NCBI RefSeq assembly: GCF_028291745.1
Contig: NZ_JAQGNQ010000045.1
Coordinates: 1-49,327, forward strand
Length of the DNA: 49,327 nucleotides
DNA from: Ramlibacter sp.
GTDB taxonomy: Bacteria > Pseudomonadota > Gammaproteobacteria > Burkholderiales > Burkholderiaceae_C
Direction: 5' to 3'
Shown here: positions 24,472 to 34,618 of the stretch, in pieces
Layout of the letters: each line of letters starts with the position of its first letter
Numbering within the stretch: position 1 is the stretch's first letter
Notes under the pieces: model-generated
What the model was told of the DNA's origin: nothing
Database searches by the model: none
What the model saw: only the letters and a program-made list of their open reading frames with translations
Position numbers and translations under genes: made by a program

Positions 24472-25176
24472 ATGGCCACTGAGGCAATTGCCCGTCTCGA
24501 CCCGCGTGTTCCTCTCTTGCTCCTGCTGTCCCTGACGACCGGCCTCGTGGATGCGGCAAGCGTACTTGGGCTTGGCAAGGTGTTCACCGCGAACATGACG
24601 GGAAATGTGGTCTTCCTGGGGTTCGCAGCGGCCGGCGTGCCCGGCTTCAAGGTCATGCCATTTGTCGTTGCCATTGCCAGCTTCATGGTGGGTGCGGTGG
24701 TCGCGGGACGCATCGGGAACTCCCACGCCGGCGGGTCCGAAAGGCGCTGGCTCCTGACCTCGGCGATCTTCGAAACGGCCTTGTTGTGGGTCGCGGCAGC
24801 GGTCGCCGTCGGCTTCAACGTGGCGGACCAGGCACCCCAGGCGCGCTTGTTCGCCGTCATCGCCCTGACCGGCATCGCGATGGGGTTTCGCAATGGGACC
24901 ATTCGACAGTTGAAGGTCCCGGATCTCACGACGACCGTACTGACGCTGACCCTCACGGGACTCAGCGCCGATTCGTCAGCCGCGGGCGGCGGTAATCCGA
25001 ATTGGCAGCGCCGCACGGGCGCGGTTGCCGCCATCTTTGCGGGCGCTGCGATCGGCGCCTATCTGTTGCTGGAAGTGGGCCTTGCTGCGCCGCTTGCGCT
25101 GGCCGGCGGGCTCGTGCTGTTCGGCACACTTGCCTGTGCGATGCACCCTGCCTCCGCACGCGTCGCCGGCGCCTGA
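24472..25176 (+). CDS. DUF1275 (YoaK-family) integral membrane protein
   Basis: A 234-residue protein with about six or seven hydrophobic segments. It has the family start PLLLLLSLTTGLVDAASVLGLGKVFTANMTGNVVFLGF, where TANMTGN is the conserved DUF1275 motif. A second signature, MGFRNGTIRQLKVPDLTTTVLTLTLTGL, lies in the middle. Function of the family is unknown; transport has been suggested. Signal-like basic/acidic N-terminus and preceding GGAGATC-type ribosome site fit the ATG at 24472. It is followed by the convergent LysR gene. Confidence 0.9.
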   Translation: MATEAIARLDPRVPLLLLLSLTTGLVDAASVLGLGKVFTANMTGNVVFLGFAAAGVPGFKVMPFVVAIASFMVGAVVAGRIGNSHAGGSERRWLLTSAIFETALLWVAAAVAVGFNVADQAPQARLFAVIALTGIAMGFRNGTIRQLKVPDLTTTVLTLTLTGLSADSSAAGGGNPNWQRRTGAVAAIFAGAAIGAYLLLEVGLAAPLALAGGLVLFGTLACAMHPASARVAGA

Positions 25177-25253
25177 GCGCAAAGGCACTACCCCGCGCGG
25201 GAACTTGCCTGCGAGGGTGCCGCATCGAGCCAGCGCATCGGCCCTCCCTTTCG

Positions 25254-26186
25254 TCAAGGCTTGCCCACGTGCGGCTGTACTGCCCATGGCGCATGGGCCA
25301 GGCTGCGCGCCAGATAGTCGATCAACAACTGCACGCGCTTGGGACGAGCATGGTGCGGCGGCGTGACGATGTGCATCGCAATGGGTGGCGCCGCCCACTC
25401 CGGCATCACGCTTTCGAGCGCCCCGCTCTTCAATTCTCGCCACACCAGAAACTCCGGTTGCAGCGCGAGGCCAAGACCGGCAAGGAGCACAGGCGTCAGG
25501 GCTTCCGCGTTGTTGACGCGCAGCGGTGCCTCCATGCCGACGGAAAAATCCCCGTGCCTGGCGTGCTCGAAGTGCCAGGCGTCGCCGACTTGCGAATTGG
25601 CATAAGACAAGGCGCGATGCGCACCAAGCTCCTTCGGGTGCTTCGGGCGACCGTGCGCGCGGAAGTACTCGGGCGAGCCGACGAGAAGGATGCGGACCGT
25701 GCACAGGCGTTGCGCCCGCAGCGAAGAATCAGCCAAGGCGGCAATTCGCAGTGCGACGTCATACCGCCCCTGGATCAGATCCACCATTTCGTCGCTGAAA
25801 TCGACCTCCAGCGAAATGTCGGGATAGCTCGACATGAATCCTGGAAGCGCCGGTGCCAGATGCCCGATGCCGAACGACATGGGTGCCGCCACGCGGACCA
25901 GCCCCCTCGGGGCCGTGGCCTGCGCCATGACCTCCTCCTCCATCGCCTCACCTTCTGCCAGGATGAGTGAGGCGCGGGCGACAGCCGCTCGCCCACTTTC
26001 CGTCAAGCAAATCTTGCGCGACGAGCGTTGGAGCAGCGCCGTTTTAAGGCGAGCCTCCAGTCGCGTGACGGCCTTTGAGACGGTCGCCTGCGACAGGCCC
26101 AGTTCACGTGCGGCCTTGGCGAACGAGCCTTCCTCGACGACCTTGGCAAACACCGCCCACGCCTCGAAGTCAGGGAGCTTCGTCAT
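25254..26186 (-). CDS. LysR-family transcriptional regulator
   Basis: A 310-residue LysR regulator. The N-terminal winged HTH (about residues 6-63) reads FAKVVEEGSFAKAARELGLSQATVSKAVTRLEARL. The periplasmic-binding-like effector domain follows (GLVRVAAPMSFGIGHL, FSDEMVDLIQGRYDVALRIA, SPEYFRAHGRPKHP). It is transcribed away from the isochorismatase-XapX-amidohydrolase cluster with 196 bases between starts, the classic arrangement for a LysR controlling its divergent neighbours. I could not pick out an unambiguous T-N11-A box. The ribosome site is poor. Confidence 0.92.
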   Translation of the reverse strand: MTKLPDFEAWAVFAKVVEEGSFAKAARELGLSQATVSKAVTRLEARLKTALLQRSSRKICLTESGRAAVARASLILAEGEAMEEEVMAQATAPRGLVRVAAPMSFGIGHLAPALPGFMSSYPDISLEVDFSDEMVDLIQGRYDVALRIAALADSSLRAQRLCTVRILLVGSPEYFRAHGRPKHPKELGAHRALSYANSQVGDAWHFEHARHGDFSVGMEAPLRVNNAEALTPVLLAGLGLALQPEFLVWRELKSGALESVMPEWAAPPIAMHIVTPPHHARPKRVQLLIDYLARSLAHAPWAVQPHVGKP

Positions 26187-26382
26187 GACAGAACTGGAAA
26201 GGGTTCTATTCCGTTCATGCCATTTCTTTGTTGATCGACAGCGCGTATCTTAAGCGGCTGGGTACATCAGCGTGCCAGCTGCAAGGACAGCAACTCGTCA
26301 TCGAACACACGGTGCAGGTCATCACTGCGCATACGGCATTTTCCCGAAAGCATCTTCTCAACTCACTCGTCAAGGCAATCCA

Positions 26383-27033
26383 ATGACCCCTAGCGCCAGA
26401 GCCACTCCGGCCCCCAAGCTCCTGACACCGGCCGACCACGCCCTCGTCATGATCGACTTCCAGTCGCAAATGGCCTTCGCGACCAAGTCCATCGACCCCA
26501 TCGTGCTGCGGACCAACGCCGCGCTGGTGGCGCACGCGGCGGCTGGCTTCAAGGTTCCGACCATCCTCACGACCGTGGCCGAGAAGACCTTTTCGGGACC
26601 GATGTTCACCGAGATCACTGACGCGTTCCCCGGGCAGAAAATGCTCGACCGCACTTCGATGAACACCTGGGAAGATGGCCCTGTCATCGAGAACGTGAAC
26701 CGGATCGGAAAAAAGCGCATCGTGCTTGCAGGCCTGTGGACCAGTGTCTGCATCGTCGGGCCGGCGCTGTCGGCGCTGGACCAGGGCTTCGAGGTGTACG
26801 TGATCGCGGATGCCTGCGGCGACGTGTCCAACGAAGCGCACGACCGCGCGATCGACCGCATGGTGCAAGCGGGAGCACAACCCATGACCTCCGTGCAGTA
26901 CCTGCTGGAATTGCAGCGGGATTGGGCCCGCGGGGACACGTACGAGATGACCACCGGCGTGGCCCGCAGATTCGCCGGTGCTTACGGCATCGGCTTGAAC
27001 TACGCGCGCGCCATGTTCGGCGGTCACGAATAA
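26383..27033 (+). CDS. Isochorismatase-like cysteine hydrolase (YcaC-like)
   Basis: A 216-residue member of the isochorismatase-fold hydrolases. The general-base Asp25 is in ALVMIDFQ and the nucleophile Cys123 in LWTSVCIVGPAL, preceded by the hydrophobic strand KKRIVLAG. The ending NYARAMFGGHE and overall size match YcaC-type hydrolases, which cleave amide or thioester-like bonds in unknown substrates. Start ATG 26383 has AAGG upstream; the frame open from 26272 lacks a better start. It is first in a three-gene unit with the XapX protein (12-nt gap) and amidohydrolase. Confidence 0.9.
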   Translation: MTPSARATPAPKLLTPADHALVMIDFQSQMAFATKSIDPIVLRTNAALVAHAAAGFKVPTILTTVAEKTFSGPMFTEITDAFPGQKMLDRTSMNTWEDGPVIENVNRIGKKRIVLAGLWTSVCIVGPALSALDQGFEVYVIADACGDVSNEAHDRAIDRMVQAGAQPMTSVQYLLELQRDWARGDTYEMTTGVARRFAGAYGIGLNYARAMFGGHE

Positions 27034-27045
27034 CCGGGGATTCGG

Positions 27046-27354
27046 ATGAAGGCGTATTTCGTCTCGCTGGCCTTGGGCCTGCTGGTGGGTGTGATCTACG
27101 CCCTCTTTCAGGTGCGATCGCCGGCTCCGCCCGCGATCGCACTGGTTGGCCTGCTTGGAATCCTCCTGGGCGAACAACTGCCTCCGCTGATCAAGCAGGT
27201 CTGGGCCAAGGAGCCCTTGCACGCTTCATGGGTCCAGAGGCATGTGCTGCCGCATGTGTTCGGCCAGCTTCCCTGCGCCAACCCGCCGGGCGTGCCGGTG
27301 CTGGCGGCCGGCAGCACGGTCAATGACAACGTCCCGAACCGCGAAACAACATGA
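27046..27354 (+). CDS. XapX-domain (DUF1427) small membrane protein
   Basis: A 102-residue protein. The XapX domain occupies about residues 1-50: MKAYFVSLALGLLVGVIYALFQVRSPAPPAIALVGLLGILLGEQL, two short membrane helices joined by the RSPAPPAIALVGLLG hairpin that defines the family. The remaining ~50 residues are a hydrophilic tail with one Cys and Pro-rich parts. Function is unknown. It sits between the hydrolase and the amidohydrolase, overlapping the latter by ATGA, so it is likely an accessory membrane component of the same pathway. Confidence 0.88.
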   Translation: MKAYFVSLALGLLVGVIYALFQVRSPAPPAIALVGLLGILLGEQLPPLIKQVWAKEPLHASWVQRHVLPHVFGQLPCANPPGVPVLAAGSTVNDNVPNRETT

Positions 27355-29240
27355 CAACCGCCCCGCACCCGCAGGTCATCCTGGTGAACGGAAAATTCAC
27401 GACCCTCGACAAGGGCAATCCGACCGCCAGCGCCGTGGCCATCGAAGGGGGCCGCTTCGTTCGCGTGGGGGACGACCAGGAAGTGACTTCGCTTGCCGGG
27501 CCTGCCACCCGAGTGATCGACCTGCAAGGAAGGCGCGTCCTTCCTGGGCTGATCGACAACCATACGCACGTGATACGCGGCGGCTTGAGCTTCAACATGG
27601 AGTTGCGCTGGGACGGGGTGAAGACGCTTGCCGACGCAATGAACATGCTCAAGCGCCAGGTTGCGATCACGCCCGCGCCGCAGTGGGTGCGGGTGGTCGG
27701 CGGCTTCACCGAGCACCAGTTCGCCGAAAAGCGCCTGCCGACCCTAGCCGAACTCAATGCCGTCGCGCCGGATACGCCGGTTTTCATTCTCCATCTGTAC
27801 GACCGGGCGCTGCTCAATGCTGCCGCGTTGCGAGCCGTGGGTTACAACCGTGAGACGCCCGAGCCACCCGGCGGCCAGATCCTGCGCGATGCCAATGGCA
27901 ATCCGACCGGGCTCTTGCTGGCGAAGCCCAACGCTTCGATCCTGTATGCAACGCTCGGCAAGGGTCCGAAGCTGCCCTTCGATTACCAGCTCAATTCGAC
28001 GCGCCACTTCATGCGTGAGCTCAACCGCCTTGGTGTGACCGGCGTCATTGACGCTGGTGGCGGCGCACAGAGCTATCCGGAGGACTATCGCGTCATTCAA
28101 AAGCTCGCGGATGATGGTCAGTTGACCATACGCTTTGCATACAACCTGTTCACGCAAAAGCCCAAGAAGGAAAAGGACGACTTCCTGGCCTGGACCGCGA
28201 GCACCAGGTACAAGCAGGGTGACGAATACTTCCGCCACAACGGTGCGGGCGAGATGCTCGTGTACTCGGCGGCGGACTTCGAGGACTTCCGCCAGCCGCG
28301 ACCGGACATGCCGGGCGAGATGGAGGGCGAGCTCGAAGATGTCGTCCGGATCCTGGCGCAGAACCGCTGGCCCTGGCGCATGCATGCGACCTACGACGAG
28401 ACCATCAGCCGCGCACTGGATGTATTCGAACGGGTCAACCAGGAAGTTCCGCTCGCCGGGCTCAACTGGTTCTTCGACCACGCAGAAACCATTTCCGACC
28501 GATCGATCGATCGGATTGCGGCACTCGGCGGCGGAATTGCAGTGCAGCATCGCATGGCGTACCAGGGCGAGTACTTCGTCGAGCGATACGGCGCAGGTGC
28601 TGCAGCCGCGACGCCGCCGATCGCGCGGATGCTGGAAAAGGGCGTCAAGGTTTCGGCCGGCACGGACGCGACTCGCGTGGCTTCCTACAACCCATGGGTG
28701 TCGCTGGCCTGGATGATCACCGGCAAGACGGTAGGCGGCTTGCAGATCTATCCGCAGCGCAACTGCCTGGACCGCGAAACCGCGTTGCGGATGTGGACCG
28801 AGAAGGTCACGTGGTTTTCCAATGAGGAGGGCAAGAAGGGCAGCATCCAGGCCGGCCAGCTCGCGGACCTCGTGGTGCCTGACCGCGACTTCTTCGCCTG
28901 TCCCGAGTCCGAGATCGCAGATACCGCATCGAACCTGACGATGGTTGGGGGCAAGGTGGTCTATGCGTCCGGAATATTTGCCGCGGAAGACGAGGGAGCG
29001 CCGCCGCCTGCGATGCCCGACTGGTCTCCAGTGCGCAGCTTTGGCGGTTTTGCCGCGTGGGGCGATCAGGAGGGAAAGCCGCTGCAGGCCGTCGCCCGAC
29101 AGAACGCTGCGAATTGTGCATGCGACCAACGATGTGGTGTGCATGGGCACCAGCACGCGACGGCGTGGACAGCCACCTTGCCTGTCTCCGATCTGAAAGG
29201 ATTCTGGGGCGCGCTGGGTTGTGCGTGCTGGGCAGTCTAG
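27351..29240 (+). CDS. Amidohydrolase family 3 (YtcJ-like) protein
   Basis: A 629-residue metal-dependent hydrolase. It has the beta-sandwich start ILVNGKFTTLD, then LPGLIDNHTHV (metal-binding His71-x-His73), a long TIM-barrel with FDHAETIS and AGTDATRVASYNPW (metal/catalytic His and Asp), and the returning sandwich GQLADLVVPDRD. The C-terminus is unusual: a Cys/His-rich tail (CACDQRCGVHGHQHA) and FWGALGCACWAV, a subfamily signature. Substrate is unknown. It is coupled to the XapX gene by ATGA and likely controlled by the divergent LysR regulator. Confidence 0.9.
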   Translation: MTTAPHPQVILVNGKFTTLDKGNPTASAVAIEGGRFVRVGDDQEVTSLAGPATRVIDLQGRRVLPGLIDNHTHVIRGGLSFNMELRWDGVKTLADAMNMLKRQVAITPAPQWVRVVGGFTEHQFAEKRLPTLAELNAVAPDTPVFILHLYDRALLNAAALRAVGYNRETPEPPGGQILRDANGNPTGLLLAKPNASILYATLGKGPKLPFDYQLNSTRHFMRELNRLGVTGVIDAGGGAQSYPEDYRVIQKLADDGQLTIRFAYNLFTQKPKKEKDDFLAWTASTRYKQGDEYFRHNGAGEMLVYSAADFEDFRQPRPDMPGEMEGELEDVVRILAQNRWPWRMHATYDETISRALDVFERVNQEVPLAGLNWFFDHAETISDRSIDRIAALGGGIAVQHRMAYQGEYFVERYGAGAAAATPPIARMLEKGVKVSAGTDATRVASYNPWVSLAWMITGKTVGGLQIYPQRNCLDRETALRMWTEKVTWFSNEEGKKGSIQAGQLADLVVPDRDFFACPESEIADTASNLTMVGGKVVYASGIFAAEDEGAPPPAMPDWSPVRSFGGFAAWGDQEGKPLQAVARQNAANCACDQRCGVHGHQHATAWTATLPVSDLKGFWGALGCACWAV

Positions 29241-29357
29241 AACCGATGCCCGGCAGGCACTGCACACGGTGAAAGCAAGGGCATGGCGGTGGGTCGCGCT
29301 GCTGCTGCTGCTTGCGCCGTAGCTCCCGGGCGGGTCGACCAGGCGCCCGCATCGGGA

Positions 29358-30293
29358 TCAAGGTGCGGGGGGCAACTCGGCCCGCCGGGGAAGGTCGGCA
29401 CCGCGACGCGAGCAGGTCACCGCGGCGGCGTCCGCAGCGAAGGCCAGTGCCGCCATCACGAGCGCACGCGGCGCCTCGCGCAGGGCTCGCTGCGACAAGG
29501 CGTCACGCTCGGCCAGATACGTCAGCATGGCGGCCTGAAAGCTATCGCCGGCGCCCACCGTGTCGACCACCTCGACCCGGCGTCCCTGCACCTCGACCAC
29601 GCCTGCCGGCGTGTAGGCCACGGCACCACGCGCCCCGCGCGTCACCACCACCCACGCAACGCCGGCGTCACGCCAACGCTGCGCGAGCGCGGCCTCGTGC
29701 TCGCCGGGGTGCAGCAAGGCCAGGTCCTCCTCGCTCAGCTTCAGCAGGTGAGTGCGCGGCAGCATCCAGCCCAGCACGGCTCGCCAGGCGTCCACCCGCG
29801 GCTCGACGTTCAGGCGGACGTTCACGTCGTAGGCGACCAGGCGGCGGCCATGCTCGCGCTCGACCAGGTCACGCAGTGCGGCTGCCACCGGCTCGACGAC
29901 CATGGCGTACGAGCCGAGTTGCAGCACGCCGGCCGCGTCGGGCAAGGCCGGCAGCCTGTCCGGCGTCAGCTGTCGGTCGGCCGCTCCATGCCCGTAGAAG
30001 GCGTAGGACGGCACACCGGTCTCGTCCAGCCCCACGAGTCCGAGCGTGGTCGAAGCATCGACGCGCACGATGCAGCGGTCGTCCACGCCTTCGTCGCTCA
30101 GGGCGCGAAGCAGCCGCTGGCCCAGGAAGTCATTGGAGATGGCGCCAAGGAAGCCGACCGGCTGCCCAAGGCGTGCCAGCCCGATCGCGACGTTGAGGGG
30201 AGAGCCGCCGATGCGCGCGTCCAGGCTGAAGCCTGTGGCCGTCGCGGCGCCGGCAAAAACGTCGAACAGGGCTTCGCCGCAAACGATGAACAT
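29358..30293 (-). CDS. PfkB-family sugar kinase, fructokinase of the polyol operon
   Basis: A 311-residue ribokinase-fold kinase: MFIVCGEALFDVF start, substrate-binding IGGSPLNVAIGLARLG, and the ATP/anion-hole motif VDTVGAGDSFQAAML with the catalytic Asp near residue 250. In mannitol/sorbitol/arabitol operons this enzyme phosphorylates the fructose made by the polyol dehydrogenase (MtlZ/FrcK role). The start is ATG 30293 with a strong GGAGGG ribosome site; an upstream ATG at 30317 would include that site in coding sequence. It is last in the minus-strand operon. Confidence 0.9.
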   Translation of the reverse strand: MFIVCGEALFDVFAGAATATGFSLDARIGGSPLNVAIGLARLGQPVGFLGAISNDFLGQRLLRALSDEGVDDRCIVRVDASTTLGLVGLDETGVPSYAFYGHGAADRQLTPDRLPALPDAAGVLQLGSYAMVVEPVAAALRDLVEREHGRRLVAYDVNVRLNVEPRVDAWRAVLGWMLPRTHLLKLSEEDLALLHPGEHEAALAQRWRDAGVAWVVVTRGARGAVAYTPAGVVEVQGRRVEVVDTVGAGDSFQAAMLTYLAERDALSQRALREAPRALVMAALAFAADAAAVTCSRRGADLPRRAELPPAP

Positions 30294-30339
30294 CAGCAAA
30301 CCCTCCGGTGCCGGCAATTGCGCGTCATCGCTGCACCGC

Positions 30340-31068
30340 CTAGAGATCGAAGTTGGTGGGCAGCATCACGACGTCGCGAATCGTGATGGCGCGCGGGCGG
30401 GTCAGCATGAACAGGATCACCTGCCCGACCTCGGCCGCTTCGATGAGGCTGCCGGATTCCCTCGCTTCCCTGAGCTTTTCGGCCGGCCAGTCGGCGAGCA
30501 GCGCGCTGACCACCGGCCCGGGGGAGACCGAGCCGACGCGGATGCCATGCTTGAAGACCTGCCGCCGGACCGTCTGCACGAAGCAGTTGATGGCCCATTT
30601 GGACGACGCGTAGACCGGCTCCCACGGCGTCGGGAAATGGGCGGCCAGCGAACTCGTCACGATGATGTCGCCGGTCCGGCGTTCGATCATGTGCGGCAGT
30701 ACGTCGTGGACGTTCTTCATCACGACGTTGACGTTCAGGTTGAGCATCCGGTCGATCGCGGAATGGTCTGCATCCAGCAGGTCACCTCCCACGTAGCTGC
30801 CGGCGTTGGCATGGAAGATATCCAGCCGACCGGTGCGCGCCAGGATCCGTGGGAGCAAGGTCGCACAGGCCTTCGGATCGAGCAGATCCAGCACGAGCGG
30901 AACGACCGCGTCGCCATGCCTTTCGCACACTGCTGCCAATGCGGCCTCGTCGCGGTCGACCAGCACGACGCGTGCGCCTGCGGCCAGCATCGCTTCGGTG
31001 CTCGCGAGTCCGATGCCCGAGGCTGCCCCGGTGACCGCTGCGATCCTGCCTTCCAGTTCTCTTGCCAT
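30340..31068 (-). CDS. SDR-family polyol dehydrogenase (ribitol/sorbitol dehydrogenase-like)
   Basis: A 242-residue classical short-chain dehydrogenase: cofactor loop VTGAASGIG (12-20), NAG at about 88-90, catalytic Ser near 139-140, and YASSK (Tyr153, Lys157). The C-terminus ITIRDVVMLPTNFDL resembles ribitol 2-dehydrogenases and related polyol SDRs. In this operon it should oxidise a second polyol, for example sorbitol, ribitol or arabitol, with NAD+. Start ATG 31068 has a good AGAGGGAAAG ribosome site. Exact substrate is inferred from context. Confidence 0.85.
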   Translation of the reverse strand: MARELEGRIAAVTGAASGIGLASTEAMLAAGARVVLVDRDEAALAAVCERHGDAVVPLVLDLLDPKACATLLPRILARTGRLDIFHANAGSYVGGDLLDADHSAIDRMLNLNVNVVMKNVHDVLPHMIERRTGDIIVTSSLAAHFPTPWEPVYASSKWAINCFVQTVRRQVFKHGIRVGSVSPGPVVSALLADWPAEKLREARESGSLIEAAEVGQVILFMLTRPRAITIRDVVMLPTNFDL

Positions 31069-31120
31069 CGACTTTCCCTCTGCTGTCGCCACCGGCCCGC
31101 ATCGGCCATGCCGGCGGTTC

Positions 31121-32053
31121 TCAGGAGCGCTTGCTGCCGAATCGCTGGTTGGCCTGGCGGCGGAACTCGGTCGGCGTGACACCCTTGACTTCCAGGAAGC
31201 GGCGGTTGAAGTTCGCCACGTTGTTGAAACCGACCTCGTAACAGATGCGCGTGACCAGGCTGTCGGTATCCATGAGGAGTTGCCCCGCGCGATTCACCCG
31301 GATGCGATTGACGAAGTCGGTGAAGGTATTTCCGGTGGCACGCCGGAAGAAGCGCGAAAAGCGGCTCTCGCTCATGCCGAGCTCTGCCGCCATGTCGGCC
31401 GCGGACAAGGCTTGCGCGTAGTCGCGCATGATGCGGTTGACCACTGCGTTGACCTGTTCGCTGCCCGTGTCGTCTTCGCCTTTCAGCTGCACGCTGGACA
31501 GCAGCCGGTAGTCCGTGCAGCGCGCCAGGTCCGCAAGAAATGAGCAGAAGGCTGCAAAGCGCTCGATGCCCTTGCCGCGCTTGACCGCATGCCAGTGCGC
31601 CACGGCCCGCTCGGACAGGCCGAAGAACTCGATCCCGTGCCGTGACCGCTCCAGCATCGGCAGCAACTCGGCCAGCTCGGGAAGTTGCTCCGCCGCCTTG
31701 GCGATCGGCTCGTGCAGGAAGTGGACCACGAGGTCCCGCTCCGCGACCCCGCCCTCGGGGACGTCGACCGAGATCCAGTTGTGCGGCAGGCGCGGCCCGA
31801 CCAGGACGACATGACCCGGCTGGAACTGTCCGATCCAGTCCCCCACGAACGCCTTTCCGGAGGTGGCGGTGATCAAGTGCAGTTCGTACTCGTCGTGGAC
31901 GTGCCAGCGTGCCAGGGGCGTAGGGAAACCATGGGCGAGGCACCGTACGGTTCCGGTCTCCGGCGGCTCGAACCCCAGCGCCAGCGAACGGCTGTAGTCG
32001 CGTTCGAGCTGGGGCTGGCGCTGTCGCGGGACGTGCGCGTCATGGCCGGACAT
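31121..32053 (-). CDS. AraC-family regulator of polyol utilisation
   Basis: A 310-residue AraC/XylS regulator. The N-terminal cupin-like effector domain contains ARWHVHDEYELHLITATSGKAFVGDW and GHVVLVGPRLPHNW. The C-terminal part has two HTH motifs: SAADMAAELGMSESRFSRFFRRATG and VTRICYEVGFNNVANFNRRFLEVKGVTPTEFRRQ. It resembles MtlR-type activators that switch on mannitol/arabitol operons. ATG 32053 has a GAAGGAAA ribosome site. It lies inside the operon between the mannitol dehydrogenase and SDR genes. Confidence 0.92.
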   Translation of the reverse strand: MSGHDAHVPRQRQPQLERDYSRSLALGFEPPETGTVRCLAHGFPTPLARWHVHDEYELHLITATSGKAFVGDWIGQFQPGHVVLVGPRLPHNWISVDVPEGGVAERDLVVHFLHEPIAKAAEQLPELAELLPMLERSRHGIEFFGLSERAVAHWHAVKRGKGIERFAAFCSFLADLARCTDYRLLSSVQLKGEDDTGSEQVNAVVNRIMRDYAQALSAADMAAELGMSESRFSRFFRRATGNTFTDFVNRIRVNRAGQLLMDTDSLVTRICYEVGFNNVANFNRRFLEVKGVTPTEFRRQANQRFGSKRS

Positions 32054-32159
32054 TGGCTGGGTTTCCTTCAGCACATGGGATCCCCGGCGGACCTGCCGGA
32101 GCGCCGGGGGTGAGCTGCGGGCATGGTCGATGCTCGCCCCTTGCCGCAGTCTATGCGCT

Positions 32160-33542
32160 TCATCCGCGCTCCGCGACGAAGGCGTGGACGCGTGCACTCG
32201 CGGCGCGAACGGCGGCCACCAGCCGCGGATCCTCCGCCAGGCTTCCCCACAACGAGCGGTCAGCGCAGAAGGCGGCCACCGGGTCCTCGGCTGCGCAGAT
32301 CGCGTGGCCCACCGCAGGATCCATCGCCTGGTCCTCGTAGGTGTGGGGAAGCTGGCCACGGTGCCAGCGCTGAAGGTATGCCAGGAACAGCGCCGGCAGC
32401 ATGGCCACGCTGTCGATCGGCGCCCCTCGCGCCAGCCCCTCGCGCAAGGTCGGCGCGATGAAACCGGGGATCTTGGAGAAGCCGTCGATCGCCACCCGCT
32501 GGTTGGTGTCGCGGATCGCAGCGTTGCCGAAGCGCTCCAGCACCACGTCGCGGTAGGCATGCAGGTCGATCGGACTCGGGGTCAGGCACGGGATGACGCC
32601 GTCCGTGATGTAGTCGAAGGCCAGGCGCCGGATCGCCGGATCACGGGTGCCCTCGTGGATGTAGCTGGTTCCAGCCAGGGTGCCGGCCCAGGCAATGCAG
32701 CTGTGGCTCGCGTTCAGGATGCGGATCTTGGCCTCTTCGTAGGGCGCGACCGAGTCGACCATCTGCACGCCGACGGTCTCCCAGGCCGGACGGCCCGCGC
32801 TGAAGCGATCCTCGATGACCCACTGCATGAAACTCTCTGCCGTGACCGGCGCACGGTCCGGCCAGCCGGTGGCCGCGTGCACCCGCTCGGCGACCTGGGG
32901 CGTAGGTCGTGGCGTGATGCGATCGACCATCGCGTTCGGGCTTACCGTGTTGGCGTCCACCCAGGCCTGCAGGGCCTCGTCGCCGATCAGCCCGAGGAAC
33001 TGCATCAGGCCGGCGCGGGAGCGGTCGCCGTTGTGGCGCAGGTTGTCGCAGTTCAGCAGCGTCACGGGCCCGGCGCGGGCCGCCTTGCGCGCCCGCAGGA
33101 TCGCCGCCAGCGCACCGTAGATCGTGCTGCCGGGACGCCCTGCGCGGGCGGCTTCGACATCCGCTGCCAGCTCGGGAAAGCCGAGGTCCAGCCGGTCCTT
33201 GGCGTCGAGGTAGTAGCCCGCCTCCGTGACGGTGAAGGAGACGATGCGGGTCATCGGGTCCGCCCCGGCCGCGACCAGGCCGGCCAGATCGGGCGTGCAG
33301 GGCACGATGCGCGCGATCGACAGGATGCGCTCGTAGTGTCGCTCGCCCGCCGGCGTCACGGTCTCCAGCGTATACCTGCCATCCTGAGCGACCAGGGCGG
33401 CGATCGTGTCGGCCATGTCGGGGCGGATGTTCCCGGCCACGATCTCCCAGGAGCGGTCACCGCGCTCGCGCAGGCGGTGCAGGTAGACGGCCTGGTGCGC
33501 GCGATGGAACGCCCCCACGCCGATGTGCAGCATCGTGCTCAC
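32160..33542 (-). CDS. Mannitol 2-dehydrogenase family protein
   Basis: A 460-residue long-chain polyol dehydrogenase (NAD-dependent; mannitol or arabitol to the ketose). The Rossmann start LHIGVGAFHRAHQAVY and the catalytic signature K-x4-N-x2-H (KIRILNASH; Lys272, Asn277, His280) are both intact, as is GTSYIHEGTRDP. Fructose or xylulose produced would go to the kinase encoded later. The start is GTG 33542, because GAGG lies 7 nt upstream; ATG 33533 is the alternative. Its first codons are 7 nt from the ATPase gene stop. Confidence 0.93.
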   Translation of the reverse strand: MSTMLHIGVGAFHRAHQAVYLHRLRERGDRSWEIVAGNIRPDMADTIAALVAQDGRYTLETVTPAGERHYERILSIARIVPCTPDLAGLVAAGADPMTRIVSFTVTEAGYYLDAKDRLDLGFPELAADVEAARAGRPGSTIYGALAAILRARKAARAGPVTLLNCDNLRHNGDRSRAGLMQFLGLIGDEALQAWVDANTVSPNAMVDRITPRPTPQVAERVHAATGWPDRAPVTAESFMQWVIEDRFSAGRPAWETVGVQMVDSVAPYEEAKIRILNASHSCIAWAGTLAGTSYIHEGTRDPAIRRLAFDYITDGVIPCLTPSPIDLHAYRDVVLERFGNAAIRDTNQRVAIDGFSKIPGFIAPTLREGLARGAPIDSVAMLPALFLAYLQRWHRGQLPHTYEDQAMDPAVGHAICAAEDPVAAFCADRSLWGSLAEDPRLVAAVRAASARVHAFVAERG

Positions 33543-33549
33543 GGGGGCC

Positions 33550-34593
<1,044 letters not shown>

Positions 34594-34618
34594 GAAAGGT
34601 TCTCCGGGAAGGGATGCG

